From JAUWMI01 sp964454265 (GTDB lineage Bacteria; Sumerlaeota; Sumerlaeia; MWCT01; JAUWMI01): a DNA stretch of 10,985 bases. The notes beneath the pieces are model-generated. The model was not told where the DNA came from. It searched no databases and saw nothing but the letters and a program-made list of their open reading frames with translations. Below, piece by piece: positions 1-6,365 of this stretch (position 1 is the stretch's first letter; the number at the start of each line of letters is the position of its first letter). The DNA lies in NCBI GenBank assembly GCA_964454265.1, contig CAYVXD010000136.1, positions 1-10,985 on the forward strand. The letters are read 5' to 3'. The position numbers and the translations under genes are program-made.

Positions 1-1
1 G

Positions 2-274
2 GCCAGCGAAATTTACCTTCGCCTCGGCGAGGCATACATGAATCTGGGCGAGAAGAAGAAGGCCATCGAGAACTGGCGTATCTACTTTGCCCGGTGCCCC
101 GCTGCTCAATATGAATATAACCAGCTCTATGAATGGGTTTCCCTCGAGCTTGATAGACAAATGTGGGCCAAAGAGAGACGGGCCTCCGAAACTTCTACCC
201 CGGCTGTGCCCGGAACGCACGACCAACCCAGCACTCCTGGCTCGCCCTCTACAGCTACTCTATCCTCTCCATGA
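2..274 (+). CDS. TPR-repeat protein, C-terminal fragment
   Basis: The reading frame is open at the left edge of the window, so only the last 91 codons are present and the true start lies outside. The first 30 or so residues (IYLRLGEAYMNLGEKKKAIE and following) match the tetratricopeptide pattern of paired helices with small residues at the G/A positions, so this is probably the last TPR hairpin of a longer protein-protein interaction scaffold. After a charged helix (about residues 42-65 of the fragment, rich in E, R and W) comes a Pro/Ser/Thr-rich, probably disordered tail that ends at TGA. No enzymatic domain is visible. An internal ATG at 38 exists, but there is no reason to start there because the frame and the TPR motif continue upstream. 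The gene converges on the minus-strand block. The family is recognised; the specific role is unknown. Confidence 0.65.
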   Translation, partial: ASEIYLRLGEAYMNLGEKKKAIENWRIYFARCPAAQYEYNQLYEWVSLELDRQMWAKERRASETSTPAVPGTHDQPSTPGSPSTATLSSP

Positions 275-300
275 ACCGTGGGAATTCTCTGCCAGAAATG

Positions 301-332
301 AAACAGGCGAGATCGCTTCGTCTCGCCTGTTT
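301..332. terminator. Stem-loop between convergent genes, probable bidirectional terminator
   Basis: A perfect 12-bp stem (AAACAGGCGAGA at 301-312, TCTCGCCTGTTT at 321-332) closes an 8-base loop. It lies 26 bases after the stop of the TPR gene and 73 bases beyond the stop of the small membrane protein gene on the other strand, which is where a shared intrinsic terminator is expected. The stem ends in A/T pairs on both sides, but no long T-tract follows in either direction, so termination strength is uncertain. Confidence 0.65.
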
Positions 333-405
333 GGATTCATGAGAAGACTTGTGTTTTACATATATGAGTATTAGCTATATCTTATCGGGCACCCTGTCCT
401 GTATG

Positions 406-672
406 CTAGCTCTGCGTTTCGGTTGTGATAGGTCGGCCTGCTGATTCCTCTGTCCCTTCTGGTCGCGACAGGCGCTCATACAGACCGTCGTAAATTGACA
501 CTACCGTAAATCCTACTGCGAGTACAACGAAGAAGAAGATCAGACCTGTAATGTCGCCAATCAGCCATTTCACCACGAAGAACTGAAGCAGACAGTATGC
601 CCAGAAGATCAGGTTGATAATTACGTAACCCTTGAACGGAAATCGCTGCGACTGTTCCGATGCGTTGCTCAT
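406..672 (-). CDS. Small two-helix membrane protein, function unknown
   Basis: An 88-residue protein starting at ATG 672. The frame is open further upstream to an ATG at 726, but the start at 672 is preferred because a purine-rich ribosome binding site (AAGGGGG) sits 6 bases before it and the hydrophilic start MSNASEQSQRF looks like a normal N-terminus. Two hydrophobic segments are visible, about residues 14-38 (GYVIINLIFWAYCLLQFFVV and following) and 42-62 (GLIFFFVVLAVGFTVVSIY), joined by a very short loop. A charged and Ser/Thr-rich tail of about 25 residues follows. This is a helical hairpin in the inner membrane with both ends probably in the cytoplasm. No family was recognised. It lies 106 bases downstream of the PPDK gene on the same strand and could be read through from it, but a dispersed repeat sits between them. 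Confidence 0.6.
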   Translation of the reverse strand: MSNASEQSQRFPFKGYVIINLIFWAYCLLQFFVVKWLIGDITGLIFFFVVLAVGFTVVSIYDGLYERLSRPEGTEESAGRPITTETQS

Positions 673-678
673 GATTTG

Positions 679-685
679 CCCCCTT
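679..685 (-). promoter_or_regulatory. Ribosome binding site deciding the start at 672
   Basis: AAGGGGG on the minus strand, 6 bases before ATG 672. The longer in-frame ATG at 726 lies beside the CCACAGAGG repeat and has no comparable site, so the 88-residue product is preferred over the 106-residue one. Confidence 0.55.
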
Positions 686-722
686 ATTATTGCTACTGCA
701 ATTTCACTTTTTATACAATCTG

Positions 723-747
723 CCACAGAGGCGCGGAGATACAGAGA
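723..747 (+). repeat. CCACAGAGGCGC-type dispersed repeat, copy 1
   Basis: The stretch starting CCACAGAGGCGCGGAGATAC matches, with two substitutions in 25 positions, the reverse complement of 10744-10768. A more diverged relative is at 10540-10564. It fills most of the space between the PPDK stop and the start of the small membrane protein gene. Repeats of this wording are, from memory, common in intergenic DNA of several environmental bacterial lineages; their function is unknown. Confidence 0.6.
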
Positions 748-778
748 ATATCACAGAGTAGGTTTCTTTACGGCGCTC

Positions 779-3718
779 TCAGCGGCGTGTGCGCCTCTTT
801 TTGGCTATTCTCCTGGCTTTCGGCTTCCTCGCGGGTTTCTTCGCCCGACGTGAAGCTGCCCGCGTCTTTTTCGTCTTCTTTTTAGCGGGTCTTTTGGCAG
901 CCGATTTCTTTGCTCTCTTCTTCTTCTTTGCCAACTTCTTTTTTGGCTTCTTCGCAACTTTTTTCTTTACGGCTTTTCGTTTTGCTGTTTTTGCACGCGC
1001 TCCCGCCTTCTTTTTTATCTCCTTGATTGCTGCATGGGCTGCTGCCAGACGCGCAATAGGCACGCGATACGGCGAGCAGCTCACATAGTCAAGTCCCACC
1101 CGGTGGCAAAACACCACTGACCGTGGGTCTCCGCCATGCTCTCCGCAGATGCCGATCTTTAGCTTCGGATTCGCACTTTTCCCGAGCTCTACTCCCTGTG
1201 CCACCAGCTGACCGACGCCTTCCTGGTCAATAGTCTGAAATACATCGTCCGCCAGAATGCCCTTCTCAACGTATTCTGGCAGAAACGTGCCCGCATCGTC
1301 TCGGCTGAAGCCAAACGTCATCTGTGTCAGGTCGTTGGTCCCGAATGAGAAGAACTCTGCACTTCGAGCAATCTGATCAGCCACCAGCACCGCCCGTGGC
1401 ACTTCGATCATCGTCCCAACGTGATAGGTGAACTTGACGCCGTACTTCGCCATCACCTCGCTGGCTACTCGGTCAATTACCCGCTTCTGATCCTCAAATT
1501 CCTTTACGATGCCGACGAGCGGCACCATCACTTCGGGGAGCACCTTTTTCCCCTGCTTGGTCAGCTCGGCTGCCGCCTCGAAGATTGCCCGGGCTTGCAT
1601 CTCCGTAATTTCATTATAGCTGATACCCAGCCGGCATCCCCGATGTCCGAGCATTGGGTTGAGCTCGTGCAATTGCCCAACCTTTGCCTTCAGCTTATCA
1701 AACGGCACCCCCATGCTTTGTGCAAGCTCAGAGATGGCATCGTCATCTTGAGGAAGGAATTCGTGGAGTGGTGGGTCGAGCAGGCGAATGGTTACTGGTA
1801 AGCCCTCCATGACTTTAAAGAGACCCATAAAATCATCCTTCTGGAAAGGCAGGATTTTCGCCAGCGCCTTCTCGCGCTGCTCATGGGAATCAGCGATAAT
1901 CATCTCGCGCATTGCAGCAATCCGGCTTTCGTCGAAAAACATGTGCTCAGTACGGCATAGCCCGATGCCCTCAGCACCGAAGTCCCGTGCCACCTTTGCG
2001 TCTTTCGGCGTGTCAGCATTTGTCCAGACCCCAAGGCGGCGAAACCGATCAGCCCACGTCATCAGCGTAAGAAAGTTCTCGTCCATTTCTGGCTTAATCG
2101 TCGCCACCACGCCCTCCATGACTTCACCGCTGCTGCCGTCCAGTGTGATCGAGTCGCCCTCCTTATAAACGCGGCTATTAACCGTGAACTGCTTCTGTGC
2201 ATAGTCAATAGCAATGGCGCCGCAGCCCACGATGCAGCACTTGCCCATGCCGCGCGCCACTACAGCTGCGTGCGAGGTCATGCCACCTTTTGCGGTCAGG
2301 ATAGCCCTGGCTGCATTCATGCCGTGAATGTCTTCCGGCGAGGTCTCGTGGCGTACCAGGATAACATTCCTGCCTGCATTGCCTTGCGCCTCTGCGTCGT
2401 CCGCGGTAAACACTATCTGCCCGCTGGCTGCACCGGGCGATGCTGGCAAGCCTTTCGCAATTACCTTTTTCTCCGCGTTTGGATCAATCATGGGGTGCAA
2501 CAACTGATCTATCTGCTCCGGGGCAACGCGCAGCACTGCCTCCCGCTGACTGATCATCTTCTCATTCACCATATCCACGGCGATTCTGATCGCCGCCAGT
2601 GCAGTGCGCTTGCCCACGCGCGTTTGTAACATCCAGAGTTTGCCTTGCTGAATGGTGAACTCTATATCAAGCATATTCCTGTAATGACGCTCGAGATTCT
2701 CATAAATGCCTTTCAGTTCATTGTAGATCTGGGACATCTCTTCTTCGAGCGAGGGAAGGGGTTTCTCACCTTTTCGTTTCCCAGCGATGTTTATCGGTTG
2801 TGGTGTGCGAATTCCAGCCACCACGTCCTCGCCTTGCGCATTGCGCAGCCACTCGCCAAAAAAGCGCCGTTCCCCGGTTGCCGGATCGCGTGTAAACGCA
2901 ACGCCCGTGGCAGAGTCGTTTCCCATGTTCCCGAACACCATCACCTGCACGTTGACTGCCGTGCCCCAGTGATCTGGAATTTTGTTAATTTTCCGATAGC
3001 TCACTGCGCGCTTGCCATTCCACGATGAAAAAACCGCACCAATAGCGCCCCAGAGCTGATCCTCGGGTCGCTCAGGAAATTCGCGACCCAGAAAATCGCG
3101 TACCTTTGTCTTAAAAATCCGACACAGCGTCTTGAGATCCTCGGCATCAAGATCCGTATCAAGCTCCACGCGTTTCGCCTTCTTCATGCGATCCAGCTCA
3201 TGCTCCAGCTGCTGGCGGATGCCCTGCTTCTTCTGTTCTTCAGGTAGCCCGACCTGCTCAGCCTTCTCCATTACCACGTCCGAATACATCTGAATGAAGC
3301 GACGATAGGCGTCGTAGGCAAAGCGCTTGTTCTGCGTCCTGGCAATCAAGCCCTGGATGGTCTCGTCGTTCAGGCCAATATTAAGTACCGTTTCCATCAT
3401 CCCAGGCATACTGACCTGCGCACCTGACCGTACCGAGACCAGCAGTGGATCGTTCGGGTCGCCAAACTTCGCGCCCATTATTTTCTCTACCCGCTTCATC
3501 GCCTTTTCAGCTTCCTGGCGCAGACCCTTAGGGTAGGTTTTTCCGTGGTCATAATAGTGGGTGCACACTTCTGTGGTGATTGTGAACCCGGGGGGAACAG
3601 GAATGCCAATATTGGTCATTTCAGCCAGGTCTGCACCCTTCCCGCCCAGGAGATTTCTCATATCAGTACGACCAGCCGCTTTTTCTCCACCAAAGAAGTA
3701 CACGTATTTCGGACTCAT
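779..3718 (-). CDS. ppdK: Pyruvate, phosphate dikinase with a basic C-terminal extension
   Basis: Catalyses the reversible conversion of pyruvate + ATP + Pi to PEP + AMP + PPi in the cytosol; in anaerobes it often works glycolytically. All three parts are recognisable. The N-terminal ATP-grasp region contains GGKGADLAEM (25-34), SVRSGAQVSMPGMM (95-108), and D351, E353 and Q365 of the ATP site. The swivelling phosphohistidine domain has GGMTSHAAV with His483. The C-terminal PEP/pyruvate barrel contains GLCRTEHMFF (586-595), the NPMLGHRGCR segment and GICGEHGGDP with catalytic Cys858. The classical enzyme (about 870-880 residues) ends near residue 900 here; 79 extra residues rich in Lys, Arg and Ala follow. 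A modest extra helical stretch (about 155-185) also adds length. The start is supported by GGAGGAGG 7 bases upstream. A palindrome cluster (3831-3935) separates it from the DUF123 gene upstream, so it is probably transcribed on its own. No PPDK regulatory protein is in view. Confidence 0.96.
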   Translation of the reverse strand: MSPKYVYFFGGEKAAGRTDMRNLLGGKGADLAEMTNIGIPVPPGFTITTEVCTHYYDHGKTYPKGLRQEAEKAMKRVEKIMGAKFGDPNDPLLVSVRSGAQVSMPGMMETVLNIGLNDETIQGLIARTQNKRFAYDAYRRFIQMYSDVVMEKAEQVGLPEEQKKQGIRQQLEHELDRMKKAKRVELDTDLDAEDLKTLCRIFKTKVRDFLGREFPERPEDQLWGAIGAVFSSWNGKRAVSYRKINKIPDHWGTAVNVQVMVFGNMGNDSATGVAFTRDPATGERRFFGEWLRNAQGEDVVAGIRTPQPINIAGKRKGEKPLPSLEEEMSQIYNELKGIYENLERHYRNMLDIEFTIQQGKLWMLQTRVGKRTALAAIRIAVDMVNEKMISQREAVLRVAPEQIDQLLHPMIDPNAEKKVIAKGLPASPGAASGQIVFTADDAEAQGNAGRNVILVRHETSPEDIHGMNAARAILTAKGGMTSHAAVVARGMGKCCIVGCGAIAIDYAQKQFTVNSRVYKEGDSITLDGSSGEVMEGVVATIKPEMDENFLTLMTWADRFRRLGVWTNADTPKDAKVARDFGAEGIGLCRTEHMFFDESRIAAMREMIIADSHEQREKALAKILPFQKDDFMGLFKVMEGLPVTIRLLDPPLHEFLPQDDDAISELAQSMGVPFDKLKAKVGQLHELNPMLGHRGCRLGISYNEITEMQARAIFEAAAELTKQGKKVLPEVMVPLVGIVKEFEDQKRVIDRVASEVMAKYGVKFTYHVGTMIEVPRAVLVADQIARSAEFFSFGTNDLTQMTFGFSRDDAGTFLPEYVEKGILADDVFQTIDQEGVGQLVAQGVELGKSANPKLKIGICGEHGGDPRSVVFCHRVGLDYVSCSPYRVPIARLAAAHAAIKEIKKKAGARAKTAKRKAVKKKVAKKPKKKLAKKKKRAKKSAAKRPAKKKTKKTRAASRRAKKPARKPKARRIAKKRRTRR
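782..1018 (-). other. Region coding the histone-H1-like tail of PPDK
   Basis: Codes residues 901-979 of the dikinase. By count, 32 Lys and 14 Arg make up 46 of 79 residues; with 17 Ala, 63 of 79 are K, R or A. There is no Asp or Glu. Pro-containing KKP/RKP steps recall bacterial H1-like proteins and the Lys/Ala-rich tails of mycobacterial HupB and some topoisomerases (family knowledge). It joins the catalytic barrel in frame directly after the normal last helix (ARLAAAHAAIKEI), with no linker. Lysine dominates the first two thirds and arginine the last third. Likely disordered and able to bind nucleic acid or other polyanions; that role is inference. Confidence 0.85.
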
Positions 3719-3830
3719 TAAAACGCCTCCTCCAAATTAAATTTGTATACAGCTGTAACCGCGGTACACGGAGAAACTAGTGCATCACCACAGTAGTTAT
3801 GGTGTATAATATACATTGCAGGCTCTAGGT

Positions 3831-3935
3831 GTAGCGCCGCCGTCCCGGTTCGCCGTGGCGAATCGTGAAGGCGTCTCGCCTTCACACCCGGAGGGCAGGA
3901 TGCCCTCCAGACTGCCCGCCAGAGGCGGGCGCTAC
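3831..3935. repeat. Cluster of four small hairpins inside a GTAGCGCC / GGCGCTAC shell
   Basis: The 105-bp stretch begins GTAGCGCC (3831-3838) and ends with its exact reverse complement GGCGCTAC (3928-3935). Inside are four perfect hairpins in a row: TTCGCC-GT-GGCGAA (3849-3862), GTGAAGGCG-TCT-CGCCTTCAC (3865-3885), GGAGGGCA-GGA-TGCCCTCC (3890-3908) and GCCCGCC-AGA-GGCGGGC (3914-3930). Loops are 2-3 bases. It lies in the 251-bp gap between the DUF123 stop and the PPDK start, upstream of any PPDK promoter, and could also terminate DUF123 transcripts. It resembles a compound REP/MITE-like element; no transposase is nearby. Confidence 0.75.
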
Positions 3936-3969
3936 TCATCAAAACAACGTAGGAGGACTACTAGCTTCT

Positions 3970-4395
3970 CTATGCTCGGGTCAGCATCGTCTTCTTTCTA
4001 CGCGTTGCGCGCTTTACGTGCAGCCACCGAGGCCGGTGGCTAAAGTACGCTAAATGAGTAATGCACAGGCAATCCGATGCGCCGAATTTTTTCACAATCA
4101 CCTGAGCATTGGAGCGACGTAAAATTCGTCCGTTTAGCAAACATTCCCGCTCCGCCCTTGTCAAATACTTTTTTTCTCCGATAAGCTGCGCGTAACGAAG
4201 CAGAAAATCGATGTGCCATCGCCGTTTTTTATCGTGCCGCCAGTGGCGGTCCAGCCGCTTCTGCAACCCCTTTTTCGCCCGGCCGGTATAGACGTAATAG
4301 CCGCGCGGAAACCAGTAGCATCCGAGCCGCCCGATCTGAATTCGACGACCGGAGCGGACAAAGATCAGTAGATGATAGACGCCGGAATTTATCAT
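3970..4395 (-). CDS. DUF123 / GIY-YIG-like nuclease family protein
   Basis: A 141-residue protein with the marks of the DUF123 family, a relative of GIY-YIG nucleases: GVYHLLI (5-11) and YYVYTGRA (33-40) for the two GIY-YIG-like strands, RLDRH (47-51), RWHIDFLL (59-66), Glu84-Cys85 in the helix, FGASDC (104-109) and THLAYF (113-118). In many archaea and thermophiles this domain is fused to endonuclease III, suggesting a link to DNA repair (family knowledge); here it stands alone and no nth gene is visible. The C-terminus is a short basic tail (HVKRATRRKK and following). The first possible start after the upstream in-frame stop is ATG 4395, with only a weak Shine-Dalgarno-like sequence. Length fits the family. 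The biochemical activity of the family is poorly defined, so no substrate is proposed. It lies upstream of PPDK on the same strand but 251 bp away. Confidence 0.85.
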   Translation of the reverse strand: MINSGVYHLLIFVRSGRRIQIGRLGCYWFPRGYYVYTGRAKKGLQKRLDRHWRHDKKRRWHIDFLLRYAQLIGEKKYLTRAERECLLNGRILRRSNAQVIVKKFGASDCLCITHLAYFSHRPRWLHVKRATRRKKTMLTRA

Positions 4396-4540
4396 ATTGT
4401 CGAGCTCGCGACGTTCGCATTTCGTCCACTTGTGTTACTAAGAGCCCCTAATAAAATTAACATTTTAAGAGCGCATAACAAAACGAAATATTAAAATCAG
4501 ACGGCACAAGGTGCGCCAGATTAAGCATTTGCTGGTGCAT

Positions 4541-4565
4541 GGGCGTCCCGCCGGGTCGCCCCTAC
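4541..4565. repeat. Palindrome ending in CGCCCCTAC
   Basis: GGGCGTCCC (4541-4549) pairs with GGGTCGCCC (4553-4561) with one mismatch around a 3-base loop. The right end CGCCCCTAC (4557-4565) is identical to the right end of the element at 7502-7548 and to all but the last base of the one at 10675-10735, so this looks like a decayed member of the same family that has lost its left shell. Confidence 0.55.
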
Positions 4566-4662
4566 CTTTCCCTCGCACGTCGTGTCGTAGTGGTTACAAT
4601 TTCATTTTGATAGGGACTTGCTCTGTTGAAAACCTCCAGATGCACGCATTGCAATATGTTTC

Positions 4663-4851
4663 GCCCTTCAGGGTGAATCCTTCAGGGTGAACCCTTACAG
4701 GGCTGGTGTAATGGGGGAGAATTTCATTGTCCCAGGGCGTTGCCCTGGGCTCTTATCTTCCGCACCCTTGGCGCTGGATCCAGATTATGTCGTGCCCTGA
4801 AAGGGTTCACCCTGAAGGGCATCATATATAAGCCCAGGGCAACGCCCTGGG
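4663..4851. repeat. Paired palindromic repeats, GCCCTTCAGGG and CCCAGGGC types
   Basis: Two repeat words each occur in both orientations. Word A: 4663-4677 is the exact reverse complement of 4806-4820, and the adjacent 4679-4703 is the reverse complement of 4794-4818 with one mismatch in 25. Word B: 4731-4750 is the exact 20-base reverse complement of GCCCAGGGCAACGCCCTGGG (4832-4851); each B copy is itself an 8-bp hairpin with a GTT or AAC loop. TTCAGGGTGAA also repeats directly with a 14-base period (4667, 4681). The order is A-B-A'-B', not nested, so all pairings cannot form at once. The set lies just beyond the nfnB stop; read on the minus strand, the hairpin at 4833-4851 is followed by TTATATAT, so it may end the nfn transcript. 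Confidence 0.8.
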
Positions 4852-4929
4852 AAAACTATAGATTAAGGGGTTGGGCCAATGCCAGGATCGTAGAAAGCTC
4901 TCTAGTTTTTGCCACTTATGACGAGGCGG

Positions 4930-6345
4930 TCAGAGCGTTGCGAGGTATTGATCTATTGCCATAGCTGCGGCTTTACCTGCGCCCATGGCGAGGATCACGG
5001 TTGCGGCCCCAGTAACGATGTCGCCACCCGCATAGACCCCCTTTTTGGAAGTCAAGCCGGTTTCTTCGTCAGCCACTATGGTGCCCCATTTGCTGCGCTC
5101 GATATCAGGCGCTGTGCGGAAGAGGATGGTATTAGAGCCGCTGCCGATTGCATTGACGACCGTATCAACCTCCATGATGAATTCAGAGCCGGGTATGGGG
5201 ACAGGACGGCGGCGGCCAGAGTCGTCGGGTTCGCCGAGCTCCATACGGATGCATTCCATGGCGCGAAGCCAGCCATCATCGTTGCCAATGAAGCGGGTAG
5301 GTGCCATGAGGAAGTGAAACTTGAGTCCTTCTTCTTCTGCGCGCTGAATTTCCTCGATGCGTGCTGGGGCCTCAGCGCGAGTGCGGCGATAGACGATGCA
5401 CACCTCGTCTGCGCCGAGGCGGATAGAGACACGGGCTGCATCCATCGCAGTATTTCCTGCACCGAGCACAACCACCTTTTTGCCAATGACGATAGGCGTA
5501 TCAGCCCTCGGGAAATCGTATGCGAACATGAGATTGGTGCGTGTAAGGAACTCGTTCGCCGAGAAGATACCACAGAGATTTTCACCCGGAATGTTGAGAA
5601 AACGGGGCAAGCCCGCACCTATACCGATGAAGGCTGCCTGAAAGCCCTGGGCGAAGAGCTCGTCTACGCTGTATAACATTCCGATTATGTAGTCGGTCTT
5701 GATCTTCACGCCGAGCGATTGGATGTAGTTGATCTCGGCTTCGACAATTTTTTTGGGAAGGCGAAACTCGGGAATGCCGTACACGAGCACGCCACCGGGT
5801 TTGTGAAGTGCTTCGAAAATGGTGACATCATGGCCTTTGAGAGCGAGTTCGCTGGCAGCGGTGAGTCCAGCCGGGCCAGAACCGATTACGGCGACGCGCT
5901 TGCCTGTTGGAGGTGGCAGGGGTGGGACTTCAACGGCGTTGTGCTCCCGCTCGTAGTCGGCAACGAAACGTTCCAGGCGTCCGATACCCACGGGCTCGCC
6001 CTTCTTGCTCAGAACGCAGTACTTTTCGCATTGATCTTCTTGTGGGCAAACGCGGCCGCAGATAGCAGGCAGGGCGTTAGCCTCTTTGATCTTGCGGCTT
6101 GCGCCGATAATGTCACCATCTACAATGAGCTGCAGGAACGCCGGGATATCAATCAGAACCGGACACCCTTGGACACACACTGCCCGCTTGCACTGGAGGC
6201 AGCGCTGCGCTTCGAGTCGTGCCTGCTCCGCAGAGTACCCAAGAGGTACTTCCTGAAACGTAGTCTTGCGCAGATGGAGGTCGAGATGGGGCATTTTCTG
6301 GCGCGGGATGCGCAGCGCAGCTTTTTTCTTTTCCGGATCTCCCAT
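4930..6345 (-). CDS. nfnB: NfnB-type large subunit of NADH-dependent ferredoxin:NADP+ oxidoreductase (GltD-like)
   Basis: A 471-residue flavoprotein of the glutamate-synthase-small-subunit type. Paired with the gene directly upstream it is best read as NfnB, which oxidises or reduces NADP(H) and bifurcates electrons to ferredoxin and NAD in the cytosol. The N-terminal cluster domain has C49-x2-C52-x4-C57-x3-C61 and C96-x3-C100-x5-C106-x3-C110; by comparison with dihydropyrimidine dehydrogenase, E125 (IGRLERF) sits where a non-Cys cluster ligand is expected. The FAD motif is VIGSGPAG (153-160), the NADPH motif VVLGAGNTAMDAA (292-304), followed by YRRTRAEAPA; the second FAD motif is YAGGDIVTGAATV (438-450). 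Length matches the family (about 465-475). The start is ATG 6345, 20 bases after the nfnA stop, with a weak GAGAAAG site. The N-terminal 15 residues are basic and variable. The alternative name, NADPH-dependent glutamate synthase (gltA/gltD-like), is less likely because no large glutamate synthase subunit is present. Confidence 0.9.
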   Translation of the reverse strand: MGDPEKKKAALRIPRQKMPHLDLHLRKTTFQEVPLGYSAEQARLEAQRCLQCKRAVCVQGCPVLIDIPAFLQLIVDGDIIGASRKIKEANALPAICGRVCPQEDQCEKYCVLSKKGEPVGIGRLERFVADYEREHNAVEVPPLPPPTGKRVAVIGSGPAGLTAASELALKGHDVTIFEALHKPGGVLVYGIPEFRLPKKIVEAEINYIQSLGVKIKTDYIIGMLYSVDELFAQGFQAAFIGIGAGLPRFLNIPGENLCGIFSANEFLTRTNLMFAYDFPRADTPIVIGKKVVVLGAGNTAMDAARVSIRLGADEVCIVYRRTRAEAPARIEEIQRAEEEGLKFHFLMAPTRFIGNDDGWLRAMECIRMELGEPDDSGRRRPVPIPGSEFIMEVDTVVNAIGSGSNTILFRTAPDIERSKWGTIVADEETGLTSKKGVYAGGDIVTGAATVILAMGAGKAAAMAIDQYLATL

Positions 6346-6365
6346 GTGCTTTCTCGCTTTGGTAT

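Larger units (their letters stand above)
4396..4929. other. Repeat-rich gap between the nfnB stop and DUF123
   Basis: 534 bp without a convincing gene. The part next to DUF123 (about 4436-4500) is AT-rich and probably carries that gene's promoter, but no clear -35/-10 pair was found. A GGGCG hairpin with a CGCCCCTAC end lies at 4541-4565, and the large set of paired palindromes at 4663-4851. A plus-strand ORF (4740-4964) runs through these palindromes and ends antisense inside nfnB; it is not considered real. Confidence 0.6.

Noticed and set aside
406..726. 106-residue version of the small membrane protein
   Set aside because: The upstream Met lacks a ribosome binding site, whereas the internal Met at 672 has AAGGGGG at the right distance.
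782..1018. PPDK tail as a frameshift artefact
   Set aside because: The frame runs through without a stop, composition is uniformly K/R/A with no sudden loss of coding character, and there is no alternative frame on the minus strand that continues the enzyme.
3748..3757. TACAGCTGTA palindrome in the PPDK leader as an operator
   Set aside because: Only 10 bp, expected by chance at this scale, and not placed against any convincing promoter.
3805..3810. TATAAT (plus strand) or TATTAT (minus strand) near 3804-3814 as a promoter for PPDK
   Set aside because: No acceptable -35 hexamer at 16-18 bases on either strand; the box is part of a short AT palindrome.
4740..4964. 74-codon plus-strand ORF
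   Set aside because: Its first half is a translation of the CCCAGGGC and GCCCTGAAAGGG palindromes; such ORFs appear wherever these repeats occur.
4909..5676. 255-codon plus-strand ORF inside nfnB
   Set aside because: Antisense shadow; the opposite strand carries the FeS, FAD and NADPH motifs of NfnB.
4930..6345. Glutamate synthase small subunit (gltD) as the primary name
   Set aside because: No glutamate synthase large subunit is present, and the directly upstream gene is the NfnA/SudB-type partner 20 bases away.
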